Part shown: positions 50,173 through 63,408 of the stretch, in pieces
How positions within the stretch are numbered: position 1 is the first letter of the stretch
How the letters are laid out: every line of letters starts with the position of its first letter
Position numbers and translations under genes: made by a program
Assembly (NCBI RefSeq): GCF_030867145.1
Contig: NC_134454.1
Span: forward strand, 69,112,308 to 69,176,307
Source of the DNA: Opisthocomus hoazin
Lineage: Eukaryota; Chordata; Aves; Opisthocomiformes; Opisthocomidae
Direction: 5' to 3'
DNA length: 64,000 bases
The notes under the pieces: model-generated
What the model was told of the DNA's origin: nothing
Seen by the model: the letters and a program-made list of their open reading frames with translations, nothing else
Database searches by the model: none

Positions 50173-53100
50173 AAGTGTCATTGCAAGCTGCTTAATGAAA
50201 ACTGGTGCTGAATATGCTGCAACAGTTAAATAACCAAGAAAAATGTTGGCGGTTTGCAACAACTATGGAGAATACTAAAAAATTCCTTCTTGCCCAAGGC
50301 CACTAGCCAAATTTTGTGTTTTGTAGGCAGGTTTCTTTTAAGATTTTTTGTTGGTTTATTTATTTTTCCATTTTTGTCGGGGAGTATTACACATACCTTT
50401 GATGTAGTTCTCTTACATACAAAGAATGGGTTCAAAGCTGAGATCACAACAGAAATTAAGCATTAGATAGTTCTTTTTCTCACAGTTCCCAAACCTCATA
50501 AAACCAGTCAATTCCACAAAGAAATCCTTGCACAAAGAACTCTTTGCATTTTCTTGGAGGAGCACATTTAATGTTTTTTTTTTTTCTTTTTGTTTTTTTG
50601 GCTACTTCTTTGTCTTCTGCTTTTAAATACATAGAATAGGCTCCAGCTTACCTAATCTGAGGTATGTACAGTGGGAGTGTTCATGACTGTGGGTCAGTCA
50701 CTGATGATTCCATCACTGGAGAAAGGCACTTTTAAAGCACAAATCACACAACCCATTTTAGATATCTGTCTTCGGATGAGACAAACAACGAGGCAGTTCA
50801 ATTATCTGCACTGACAGTAAAGTGAGCCTAAAGTAACTAGCACAGGGCAGATGCTGAGGACTTGTCAGGTGAGTGCCAGCCTTACAGATCATCAGTATCT
50901 CATGATCCCAGCTCAATCATAACTTTTTTATTTCCAAAATACTGTATGTAATATATACAGAGAGAGAACAGATAATTTCAACTTTTTAACTAGCTTTTTC
51001 TGAAACAGGAATTTTTACTGATTCTTCCATTTGTTTTTAATGACATATGGCCATTGTATCAATAGCATAGTTTCACCTGACCTTCATCATAAAAGCCCAG
51101 TAACACATAAACTGTTTGCAGAAGCTTGCTTGGAACAAGATGCTCAGTTACAGTCACTCTGGCACAGAAATGTATAAATAAACACAGCCTTGAGTTATAA
51201 ACAAGACTTGAGAAAAAGCATACTGTATAATATAGAAACTGGAATTTTTATGTCCTGTGAACTATTGGTGTCCTACATACCTAAATCAAATGATGGCTTC
51301 ATCTACATTTATTTTTGATTCAGACAAGTGAATTTATTAGTTTCACTGACAGAAACATATCATATTCATTCTGCAAAACTCTTCAGTTATTTTTGAAATT
51401 TTCAAAAAGTACTAAAAATTCTTCTTTTGTCTTATAGTGGACTGAATAACTGAGTAGACTGCAGCTGCCTGGTACCTGGATGAAACCCTGCCCTGGGGTT
51501 TCAGGCATCTTAGCTGCAAGCCAGAGTTATGATCAGTTTAGGGCACATGAACACCAGAAGCTGAAAGTCTTCATCCAGTTTGTTGGAACTGATGGATGGA
51601 TATAATAAAAAAAGAATCTTTATTTAATATGTAGCAGATATAAGCCAAACAATAGTAATTTCATCATCTGAGAAGAGCATATAAGACTTATAAAATTGTA
51701 GGCCTCAAAAGAGAGTATTTAAAAATAGTTTTTCCAGACCTTGGACTTTTACATGAAATTAATTCTATTCTTCATGCTCAACATCCCATTTTTACCACTA
51801 AATCTAATAACAATTGCCATGCACAAAGAAGAGATGTCTGCCTGGGTACAGCACTCAGTAAATCAAGGCCTTGTGATAAGTACAGATAATAGGAATGCTT
51901 TTAACCCTCCCATAGCCACGTACTTCTTACAAAAAACCAAAGCACTGAAAGGGCAAGTTTGCAAATAATTGTAGGTTAGTAGCGCAGGCTGTTTAAAAAT
52001 CTTTGCATCCATACACTGCAGAAATCTGATGCTCTCTGAAGATGTTAGGAAGGAGAGCTTGAACAACTTCCCATGATTAAAGAGCTGGAGGGCAGGAAAT
52101 TAGTCAGTGCCTTCTTAAGCTGTCTCACACAGAAAGACATCGGGTCAGAGAAAGACAACAAAATCCATCCTGCAGGGACTTGTTCAGTGCCAGAATAATT
52201 TTAGAATAGTTTACAGCAAATAAATTACATAGTGGGAGAAGGTTCCTCTGATTTAATGTTTGTGTAAGTAGACAAAGTATGATTTTTTTTTTTCAGCTTG
52301 CTAACCCTTCCCTTAAAAGTATTTGTAACAACACTGTGCATTTAAATACAATTATTTGTATCCTGCCCTTACTGTGTGTTGAATTTGGAGTGATTTGAAG
52401 CAATCCAAAGCCTTCTCTGCAATTTTCAAATACACTGAGTGGCTTAATTAAACTAACACCTTTTCAATTGATGACTTTCTACTTATGTCTTTAGAACACC
52501 ATGGTTACCACAACACTTTTACCATTCCCTGTGAATGCTGGAAATTTTGGGATTTGATTTTTGCATAAAAATGAAGGATTTGTGCAGACCTTCCCATTTT
52601 TAGTTTTGACAATACAAGTGATTCTACTTATCATGCAAAGAATTAGGGAACAGAAAAATGCATAAATAAAACAGATCTTGTGTAGGAGGACTAAGATTTT
52701 TTTGAAATTAATATTTTGATGTAACATATATGGTCTTTTTCCAAAATTATTTTTGTTTAGGTTATGGCATTCCTACACAGAGAAAATGTGGGAGGTAGAA
52801 CTGTTATGTAGGACGAAGCAAGGTACGGCATCAACTTAAAGTGTGTCACAATGAGTATGTAAAATTCTTCCAGCATTTTGGCTGAATTATCTTTGTTAAA
52901 TCAGAAATGTATGAGAAGTTATGTGACCTGCAGAGGCCTGCTTAGAAGTATGAGTAACACACACCAGTCAAGGCTTTCCTGTTCTCCCCACACCCATCAC
53001 ACATCTTGGCAAGAGGCTTTGCAGTGAGTCATCTCAAAGGTTTACCATTGTGCCAAGATTTTGTGTATGAAGTATGACCATTTTGTCTAGTCTCAGTCAA

Positions 53101-54477
53101 AATCCTGTTTCATTACATGCATTTAACCCACTCATTTTTTTCTGTGAAGAATATCTGTTAATATTAAACATAAGATTCAGTGGATAGGGTCATTTTACAG
53201 TAAAAAATGCATATTGATTCACAAAGTGGCAGAGGAGGTGACTCTCAGTCACTCAGTCAAACAGTTGTTAATTGACTATTCAAATACAGTACAGAGTTCC
53301 TCATACACTCAATTGGCAATTGTGTCTCTGAAGACGTAAATTTGTTCTTAATTTAGGTAGTGCATTAAGACCTTTCTTTGAATAAGTTCGCAGTAAATAT
53401 GTTTTGGAAGAAAGGATTGAATCTGGCTGAATCTCATGAAGGACTCTAAAAAGCTTAGTTGTAAAAGCTAGCATTTTCTACTAGAAAACAATTTCATCCC
53501 TGAGGAGTAAAACCTAAGACAGGGAATACTCCACATGAAAAAATTCCTAACCGGCAGTATAAGGAAAGCATCTACAGAATGTTGGCTGCATGCAGGGAGA
53601 CTTTAATAGGCCAAGTGACAGGGCTGGGAAAACAGAAAAACTTCCAGCCACATATATCCTTCTTTAAGTCTTCAGGAAAAATCCTAAAATCTTGTCTCTT
53701 TATTACAGCTGTATTACTTGGTCCAATAACAGCAGATTTTATTTGCATTCAATTGTAACCTGACTTGACTAAGCAGTAATTTTGAAAGTTTCCTCCTCTA
53801 AGGTGGAGAGCAATATAAAAATGGCGATTCTGGTGCAGCTTAGTAAAAGTGCTTAGCTCCCTAATGTATTCCAGAGTACCCAAAAAGTAGAATAATACGT
53901 CCACACAGAAGCTGCATTTGCAGAAATGTCTTCAAGTGATTAGTGATAAGGAGAAAGTGTTTTCCATGGAACAAAGCATGACTAGTGACCTGAATCCTTC
54001 CAGTTCAGTAGGAATCTGATTAATACATGAAGAAAGAGTTACATCTCACGCAATTTTGGGGGGATATAAAAATAACAAAATTCAAATAAAAGTTCTATAT
54101 ATGCATTAGAAATAAGCTGGAAATAAGGGAAAATATAGATCTGCTGACTGAGTGGGGAAGAGTTACGACAGCGTGATGAAGTTCAGTGTTCGATACCCTG
54201 TACTCGATACCTTATTCAGTCTTTAAAATAAAGATTGGTTTTCATACATAATGCAAGTTTAGTAACAGGGGAGAAATGCATACCAAAGTAGCAAAGATGT
54301 TAATGAATGTTCAGGCAATTTAGACATATTTAAGTCAGCAGACCTTGACACTTCCTACGGCATTAAGGAAACTGTTGAAGTAATCTCTAGACTATTAGTG
54401 GTCGTAGAGTACTTGTGGAGCAGGACCCAAGAAATTAAACACAGGAAAGCTTAGAATACATTAAAAAAAAAAAAAAG

Positions 54478-55480
54478 TTGAAATCAGAAGCTGAGGAATT
54501 ATGGACCAGTAAGCCTACTTCATGCCTGGAAATACTTAAAACCAGAACAGTTTCCTGGCTTCTTAGGTATAACAAGTTCATAAGACATAGCCACCATAGA
54601 TGTGTTAATGACTTTGGTATGTCAATAACAAAGAATGTCAGACCAGTTTGGTTGCCTTCACTGATAGGCTCACTAACCTGGCAGGTACAGGGGAGAAAAT
54701 GAATCGGATTCCTCTTGATTTTAGTACTGTTAACATGTAACAGGAATTTTCTCTACAGCAGCAAAGGAAATATGCAGAAGAGAAACAGAACAAAATTAAA
54801 ATCTGCCCTCAGATTAGTTACGAATGATTCACTGTCAAGCTAGAAAGGCACCCTGAACATGGTCTGTCAATGCATTTGTATTTGTTGCTCCATTAAGTAC
54901 TTGGATGTCAGAATAAGGAAGACACTGATCAAATCTGAAGACACCAAGCTGGAAGGAAGCATTTGCATGCACTTCAGAGAACAGGATAAGAATTCTAAAT
55001 GGTCTTGATAGACTGATGGAGCAATCTGGAATCAATGAAATGAAATTTAATACAGAAAAGTGCAAAGTGCTACCTCTGGAAGAAGAGAGCAAATGCATAA
55101 ATATGAGCTTTAAAATAACTGACTAGATCGTGTTTCTAAAGAAAAGGAGTCTGGGGCTGCAGCAGCCAAAAACTCAGTACAGGTAAGAGTGACAAGACAT
55201 ATCTGAATCTTGGGAGAGTTGAGAGATGTTATAATGAACATTATTCCTTAAGGAATTATTCCTTATACTCAGCATTTGCAGGACGTTTGCTCTGTTTTGC
55301 AATCTACACTATAAGAAAATTAGGAGGATTATAGAGGACAGAATCAGAGACAGATCAGAGGTTTAGAAACTTATGAACAAATATTAAAGGCTTAGAATTT
55401 TAATTTAGAAAGTGTGGTAGAAGAAGCAACATAATAACAGTACCCTAACACTTAAAAAAAACAGATACAAAGGAAAACAA
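54478..55480 (+). mobile_element. Ancient CR1 (L3-like amniote type), internal ORF2 region
   Basis: A heavily decayed element over about 1 kb in which blocks of the ancient CR1 reverse transcriptase gene appear in the right order: GAATTATGGACCAGTAAGCC near 54496, a TCAGACCAGTTTGGTTGCCT block near 54638, GACACCAAGCTGGAAGGAAG near 54940 (site of the FADDTKLGG motif), AATGAAATTTAATACAGAAA followed by AGTGCAAAGTGCTAC near 55040-55070, a GTCTGGGGCTGCAG block near 55150, and CTACACTATAAGAAAAT near 55306. The catalytic region no longer forms an open frame. An A14 run lies just before it at 54463-54476. It is antisense to RAB3C. Confidence 0.85.
55243..55265. repeat. Palindrome and short direct repeat in the ancient CR1
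   Basis: ATTCCTTAAGGAAT at 55243-55256 is a perfect 14-bp palindrome, and TTATTCCTTA occurs twice, at 55241-55250 and 55256-55265. It looks like a local 15-bp duplication within the decayed element. Confidence 0.75.
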
Positions 55481-57938
55481 ATTATTAACCTCAGCTGGAT
55501 ACAAGTTGGATAGCCCTTGAGAAATTGGAAGCACTGACAGTGGCCCATGGGCAATGTCTAGCATAGGGCTATGAACTACGCAGTGTTCTGGGATTCCCAC
55601 ACCCTGCGTTGTCAGGGAGCATCTTTCTTAGTGATGCAGTTGACAAGCTTACTATGGTTATGAATATCCTTTTCTATGGCAAATCAGTTTACTGCACTTC
55701 TTACTGGAGTCACCCAAGCATACACAGCATGTCTCTTTGTGCTTTGCAGATGTGCAATGTACCCTCTACTCCAGAGAAAATGCCTTGATATGCATTACGG
55801 AACCACATTTGAAAACACGATAAGTCTCTGAATTGCCCAAACTGTCAAAGACCCTTTATTATAAAATTCTAACAAAAGATAAAACCAAGGTATTTGACAC
55901 ACATTGAGGGTCCACGGTCCAATAACAGCTGATGTGTTAAAGTGGGTTAAATAGCCTTGTGCTCCCAAGTCCACCCAGAATGCCTTTATCCATGAACACC
56001 TAGTAAATGAATACTTCTTTAGCTAGCTATTTAAATACTATGTCTCAACATTTTGATCCTGAATGTCCACAATATTTCTACATGACTTCTTCATGGAACA
56101 GTGAGCAATCATAAGTCTAGAACAAAACACAGCAAGGCTAGGATTCAGCACTCCTAACTTCAGCCTCTGAAGGCCTAGGCATCCACTCTAAGTCAGTTGC
56201 TTTGGCTCCTTCCATAGTCAAAGCAAAGGCACAGGACCTGGCACAGAGTAGTTCATTCCACTGTATAGAGACTCGGAAATCTTGGTAGATGAATTTCGCC
56301 TCCCAGGTTCTCATTTCTCTTCTTTGATCATAAATAGAGCCTTGCTAAATGGCTTAGACTATACCTAATTTAAAGTTAGGACAGATTGATTCTGTTATAA
56401 CTAACTGAGCATATTGCTTAATCATCTATATTTACACAGATCTGAGGGGTTCAAAGACAAGTGAACATTGATTAATATGCAATACATATAGAAAGTAAAC
56501 AGACTTTTAAGAGCTTGAAGTTGCTAGATATGAAGAGATAGATAAAATTAACTTTGGAATAGAAATATAAAGAGAAATGAAAGGTAAAAAAAAAAAATCC
56601 ATCAGTGACCTGAGAAATTACGACCAGCTCCAAAACTCCGCGAAAGTAGGAATTTACTGAACATGAAGTACATGTTCTGCAACTTCAGTAAGAATAAGAT
56701 AAGAAGAGGTTTTTAAAATAACACAATCAATAGGTCTCCTCTTGTGACCAAAATGTTAAAGGCTATTAAAGAAGCCCTAAAAAGGACACTGCTATATGAA
56801 CAACTTTAACAAAGGGACACTGTAAAAGAAACACTTGAAAAATAAATATGTCCATGTACAAAGGATGCATTTTTCTTTCCTGATGATGTAGGCAGAAATG
56901 ACCTATGATGTGTTTTATGCTGATTGTTACAAGACATTTTCCAGAAGAGGCAGTTAGAGAAACACTCATGACTTTCATAAAAGAAACATGAATCCATTTC
57001 ACTGCTTCTCCTTGAAGGATATACCCTGCACAACTTCCATTGCAGATGGAAATTCTGCTGAAAATCACCTTCACTAGAGTTACCCAAAGCAATTGCAAGC
57101 CTTGAAGTTTACTCGTTACAGTTCCTTTCCTCTAATTCTGTCAACAGACAACTAATTACAACACCTTCTCAAACCAAAGTTTAAGATAATCTTTGGTGTA
57201 ACAAATTAAATGTAAGGCAGTGATATATGAACAACTCTGTATTCACTCATACATAGTTGAAGAAGCCTCAGCAGAATTATATTTGGTGTTTCTTTTGTTT
57301 GAGACACTGTTTGTCACAGGTAGTATCTTTTATTAAGCTGATTTATCTAAGTCATACAACTGGTCACTTTTCAGATAACAAACTGAATTTTCAAAACCTA
57401 AACTGAAAGTATGTATCAGACTGTCAGGAAGTATATTATGAATGACTTAAGGCAGCCAGACATCCTTTGATTAATATTAGTGAATTATATGATTAGTAGA
57501 TTAGTAGATCTAGAGCATTACTACTGGATTATTATACAGAAGATCATGTTTTATATCATTATTAAGCCCTCTGTTAGAATTGAGCTATAGATTTGATACA
57601 TCTTCTGTTGCATCAGAGAAGGAGCAGTTTCTATCTTGCAGCAATTGCTGTGTTTTATTTTACTCTAAGACCAGTTTAGGAAATTCTAAATTGCCTGTAT
57701 GGTCAATATCCAAATGAATAAAAACCCATATAAATTATAATTTGACATGCTTTCTCTAAAACACTGGCAACATTCAGAATCTCCTTAATCAAGTGTCATG
57801 TCCACGCTTTTTTCCAGATAAAAGAAGATATTTTTGCAAGGCTTCTTTTCTTTGCCATCCCTCCACTCTGTACTCTTCTGTGCTCTCCTGCCATACATTT
57901 CATGTTCCAACCCTCCCACAGGCTTACTTTCTCGACAG

Positions 57939-57962
57939 AAAAAAAAAAAAAAAGAAAAAAAA
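57939..57962 (+). repeat. A-rich homopolymer tract
   Basis: Fifteen A residues, one G, then eight A. No adjacent LINE or SINE body was recognised, so it is not obviously a retrotransposon tail. Confidence 0.85.
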
Positions 57963-60198
57963 GAATGATCTTTCAGACCTTTTACAGAAAATATTTTAAT
58001 GTGTGTAGAACTGTGTCGAATGTTTAAAGAGAACTCTATAAAGTGTTCTGCCTTTACATGCTATTGTCAGAGGTGTGGAGCAACTACCTAATGCAACAGA
58101 GAAGATGGAGATTTATGCATTAAGTGATATTATAGAATATCATTTGCGTCTATTGACACATCCTCATTACTCTCTATAAAATATAGTATCCTTCTTAGCC
58201 TGTGTAGAGAGCAGAGAACAAAGGAGACTACAGTAACCTGACTTCCAGGTGCCCAGCAATTAATCCAAAATTAATCTGCCTTTCCTGTAAGAGCTATGTG
58301 TTCAAGTGCTTCTTGGCACCACTTACAATACCTCTAAAACCGTGCTACTGAGACACCTGCATTAACAGTTTAAATATTAACAACCTCCTATTTACTTTTG
58401 CTGTCTCCTTTGTCACAGTGGAAAGCAAGCGGCATGTGGTGTATGTGTACATGTGTGTGTTAAAGTTCAAACTATATCTCAGGAAATGAAAAAAGTGTTC
58501 AGCTTCACAAAACAGGTGGAATCACAGCAGAGATTTATAGAGGATGGGATTGGTTACCTTGGAAACAGGTTTGAATTCTTTCATCAAACAACAAGATGCT
58601 CAGTGTTGACCTATTTCCAAGTGCTGTGTATGTATTTAAGGTGGAACTTTTTGCAAAGTTTATACAAAAAGCTCCTCCTATCAACTTTGTGTATAAGTGT
58701 ACTGCTTAAATGCATTACTTTGTTTCCTTTACACTTGTAAGATTTTAAATTGAGAAAGACAGTTGAGAACAGAAAAGCCAAAAGAGTAGAAGGATGTGAT
58801 AATCTCCTTGTCAATAATTTGTTTCCAATATATTTGAAGTATTTGTGAACATTGAAAAACCTTTTGGACAACATATTATCTTCTTTATAATGACTATTTA
58901 GTGAATACAGATAAACAATTTTTTATGGAAACAAGCCACTCCCCATCCTATCACAGATCCTACAAACCTGAGAGAAAGTTGCACCAGATATTTAGCATTC
59001 TTTTGTTTTCCACGACCTCAACTACAAAGGTTTCTTTTATTTTTGTATGAACTGGCATTTTACATGGCATTTTTGCATGAAGCCTATTACAACTGGCACT
59101 CAGTTCTGGTAAGACCTTTAATACAGTGCATTAGCAAGAGAAGGGTAACTGTGACTAAATCAATCTGCCTTTCTTTTCATATCCTGTTAAACATCAGAGT
59201 ATAGGAAAGTGAAAACAGAAAGGATCATTAATACAAGGATGACATACACACAAATACAGATGGAGAGCATGTGCACAGCACCATGTGTTACTAATTTAGG
59301 GATCCTCCTAGGTAGTCTGGATGTCTAAGTGATACAATGCAATGCAGCATCACACAGAGACATGAGATCAAACCACAGAAGTAGTCAGTGTTGCCTGGTG
59401 CATATACTATTTATCATCTGGTCTGAACTATTTTGTGTGAATTTACTCTCTATTCCTTGGCATCATGGAAAGCCCAAGCTGGGGAATGAGCAGAAAGAAA
59501 GGAAAGCCAAAAGCTCACCAACTGAAGGTCAACTGAACCTGATGAAGGAAGAAAAAAATTGGGAACTGCTTAAACCAAGACTCTGAAAATAGGATTGGGC
59601 TGCATTCCTAGTGTATAGGTAGTTCACACCATCATACCTAAGTGATAATGTGATTTTCAGAGCCATTCTTCAGGTCATTGTCTATATCATATTTTCTGAA
59701 GCCATCCATTTTTTAGTAATTTCCAGGGAGAACAGACGGATTTGTCTGTGGAAGAGTATGTTTCTTGCAAGGAAATATATTAAAGACTATACGTTTGCAG
59801 CACTCCAAATACCAAGATTTTATTTCTTCTAGAATTTCTCATAAAACTTCTCATTTTGTTCGAAATACCAGCTGTTGAGATTGTGATATTACGTGTAAAT
59901 CTTTTAAAAGCAAATCAGGGATATTATTGGCATGTTTCTTGGCAATGGTCTAAAAAGATTTAAAACACCAAAAAACACGTAAAGGTACCTCAGAACCTCA
60001 ACGAATGGAAACAAACCAAAATGGAGTCCTTTGCAAGCCACACAGCCCCTTTCACCATGGTGTCTGAACAGTTTTAAGAGAGAACAAAACACTTTTTTGA
60101 CTCTAATATTTTTTCCCCCCTAGTTCTGACTTTGGTAATAATATTCTTTTGGAGATAAAAGAGAAGATTCTCAGATTGACTGAAATATTTTGTTTTAG

Positions 60199-60249
60199 TT
60201 TGGCCGTGGAAACAGAGCTTGCCGAGCTCGATGATGTAGCCAGCTGCAG
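60199..60249 (+). other. Exon-like GC island with splice-site-like flanks
   Basis: In AT-rich intron DNA this 51-bp stretch is GC-rich, holds three CpGs, and is bracketed on the plus strand by TTTTGTTTTAG and CAG|GTCAGA, a plausible acceptor and donor. Its length is a multiple of three, and it is open in a frame giving LAVETELAELDDVASC. No family is recognised. It is antisense to RAB3C. It could equally be a conserved noncoding element, and the minus strand is open too. Confidence 0.3.
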
Positions 60250-61539
60250 GTCAGATAGGACATTCTCCCTACCCGCATACAGGGATCTACTTGCCTTTAA
60301 AATGCTGGGCATGTATCTGGCAGAGTATAGCTGAAATATATTATCAGAGCATTTATTTCTAGGTCCTTCTTCAGTGTGTACTGTCTTCAGATCAGGTAAT
60401 TATTGACACGAACAAATGAGTTTAAACATTCATCATAAAAATCATTCATATAGACAAAGTGTCAACAATTAGTCTATAATCTCTCTGCATTTCATAATGC
60501 CCTCAAAGTCCAATTGTCTGCTTTTCCTGTTATGTATTGACACACAAGTATAAGTAATATATTTTACAGACCTCATACTCATATCCTTCCTTTATTCCAA
60601 TTAACTCTCTCCAGTTGAAGATTAACACCTTCCTTCCTAGGACATCTGTCAACAGTGTATCGTCACAGATCACATTTTACCTATAGCAGAAATCTTTTGT
60701 AAGTTAATACTTTCAAGTTTGTGACTCCATTATTCCCCAGAATTTTCTTCTTCTTTTGGTCATAGCTTAGTACAGATCAGCAACATCAAAAACTAGGTTG
60801 AAAAGTACGAGGAAAAACTGGTATTGGACAAGCTTCTCATCAACTGCACTACTGCTTAAGCTGAAGAGCTGAAACCCAACTATTTCTTCAATTCTGAATA
60901 CTGAAAAATAGTATTCTACTAGTAGACCTCCCAAACACTCCTTTAACAGTCATATATATTTCAAAATTACAATAAAGCACTCTGGATGTATAATTTGTGT
61001 GAAGGTTAGCCAAAATTATCACACAATGCTAATTATCTACAAATGACCTACTTTAAGTCTTAACTTGCTCAAGGAATATGGTGACAATGTCCTTTTAATC
61101 ACCAAGAGAAGCAGCACACTGGCTAAAGTTTTTTAAAAACCCAGTGTCTGTTTTCTTTAATGTGTGTAACACACCAAACATTGGAAGTGCTTTGCTCAAC
61201 AAGTGCTCTGGTGTTTATTACGCTTCTAATTTATACCATATTTGCCACCTGCTCACGAAGTTCCAGACATAATTACATAGTGTTGTTTTTAAATAAATGG
61301 ATATTTGGAATTAGCTGCTGCAATGAATTAATGCACCGAGCAATGCAATAAATATCTGGAGGAAGAAACAAGCTCAGCTCCAGTGTTCCAATTTTATTTT
61401 TCATCTCCACATTTTTGTATATGTCAGGAGGCATTCATTTTGACATACTTTTATTGTGCATATGACATTTTTTCTTAGAATTTGTCTTGAATTTGTTTAA
61501 AAATTGACAGGCATATATTCTTGAACACCATCCCATGGA

Positions 61540-61840
61540 GGTCTAACATTCCGCTGACAATGTCAAGGACGCCAGTGCTCCAGGAAGCTTGGCCAGCCCT
61601 GGCATGTGCCCTGGCTGAGCAGACAGATTCATGTGGTTTCTAAATAAAACAACTTACTCTGGCTTTAAATTGTCCCTGGCCTGGAGGCTGAGCAACACTG
61701 CTCTTTCACTTCATGGTGAGCTGGCACAAAATGTGCACAGCTTGTCAGCCATCAGTGAAGACAAGAGGAATTTCCTAAAATTGAAAATGGCTGGAATGAG
61801 TACAGCCAATGCTGCTGACCTGATGAAAGCCCATTAGAAC
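61540..61840. other. GC-richer island, possible conserved noncoding element
   Basis: About 300 bp with balanced composition stand out from flanking AT-rich sequence. It lacks repeat signatures or a recognisable coding domain; the open frame at 61631-61837 (68 codons) has no known motif. The composition and compactness resemble intronic enhancers. Confidence 0.25.
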
Positions 61841-63388
61841 CACTTTATTACTCAATTCTTCTTCTTCAAATAAAGGAAATTATTCTTACCATTTTTTCCT
61901 ATCCTTTTTGAGCACAGTTCTCACTACTCACACTCTTATCCTTACCTTTCTTATATCCATTTAATTTGGGCCTTTTATTTTGCATTCATGCTTTTTTCTA
62001 CATTACTGTATAGTCATCTCCCCAAAAGCCAAAGCCCAAAGTAATAATTGACATCCCCCCTATATCCTAATTTACACCTTTATGTGAGCAGAGAACAAGC
62101 ATCAAAACAAAACAAAATAATTAGTGACATGATTTAACAGCAAAGCTTCCGTCTCATTTTCTTCATGCCTTTTGCTTCTTTCCCACGTGTCTAAATTCTA
62201 AGCAAAACTGAAAGACATTCCCAGCAAACTTCATTGATAAGGCTTAGAAGGAAACCATGTACTCCACAGTAAGGTATGTACACATTCTTTACAGAAATTC
62301 TCTCTTTCTGGTCCCTTAGTTTCCTTGTTTTTTTTTTACAAATGCGGAATTAAATTTAAAAAAAAGAAAGATCACCAGGAAATGGTAATCAAAAGAAATG
62401 CTAAAAATTATAATTAATGGCTTAAACTGAAATAAGCAATACTTCAAGCATTCATATTTCTCAGGTATTTAATTAGGAAGGATTTGCTGATTTCATCCTT
62501 GATGGCCTTAGCTGAAAATGAGAATGCGAAAGACATTTAAAAAATGATTTTTAATAGAGTGGAGTAATTCAGCTCTATCTACAGCAGGTTCTTATGTGTA
62601 TGAAATTGACCATGGCTGCAAAAAAGGAAAAAATCAAAGAGGAGAGCAAGTAATGTAATGAATCAATAGTTTTCAATTAAATATACCTAGGAAAGTATGA
62701 CAGTGCCTTCAGGATAAACAAAAGTCCCCAAAAAGCAATACAGTAAAAATGAAGATAATGAAATCTGTATTGACTGATTGACTTCACAATGCTTTAAAGT
62801 GAATCCAAACACTTGTGTTTATGAGCATTTTCCCTCCTAGGATTCTCAAGCACAATGTATTGAGTGTGGGTTTTTTATTCAAATCTTACCACATAAGAAA
62901 GGAGTGCTGCATTTCCTGGAGGTTTTGATTAATAGTCATATCAGTGATCCCTAACCAAAACAACTTCTATACATTGAAATATTGAAATAATTGCTTTATG
63001 ATGCCATTCACCTCCTCATGACTTTTACTACTAGGAGAAATTCCTTTTTTTCAAAATTGGAAACAGGATCTTTAGTCCAAGTCAGACCAAGTCCAGAAGA
63101 GATCGGTGTTGACTCCACTACAAGCAAGCACTATTAACAGGGTGAATAAACATAGGAAATATCGAAACAAATTTGTTGTGTACACACATCATGGAAAAGG
63201 ACAGCTAATGATTCAAGTACTCTACTAAATAAGAATGAGCCTACATTACAATTTACCTTGACAGGTTTTGCAGCTTGTAAAACTTAGTTTTTATCCATTT
63301 CCTCCAACACCTTTATTAAAGAAAATGAAATCTAGAAACTGGTTTCAATACACTGTATTTTTGTAAGACTGCTGCACATTAGAAGACC

Positions 63389-63408
63389 TTTGCCTTCACG
63401 AAGGCAAA
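63389..63408. other. Perfect hairpin with 9-bp arms
   Basis: TTTGCCTTC and GAAGGCAAA are separated by two bases. The following 60 bases contain two CpGs and are GC-richer than the surroundings. Confidence 0.8.
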
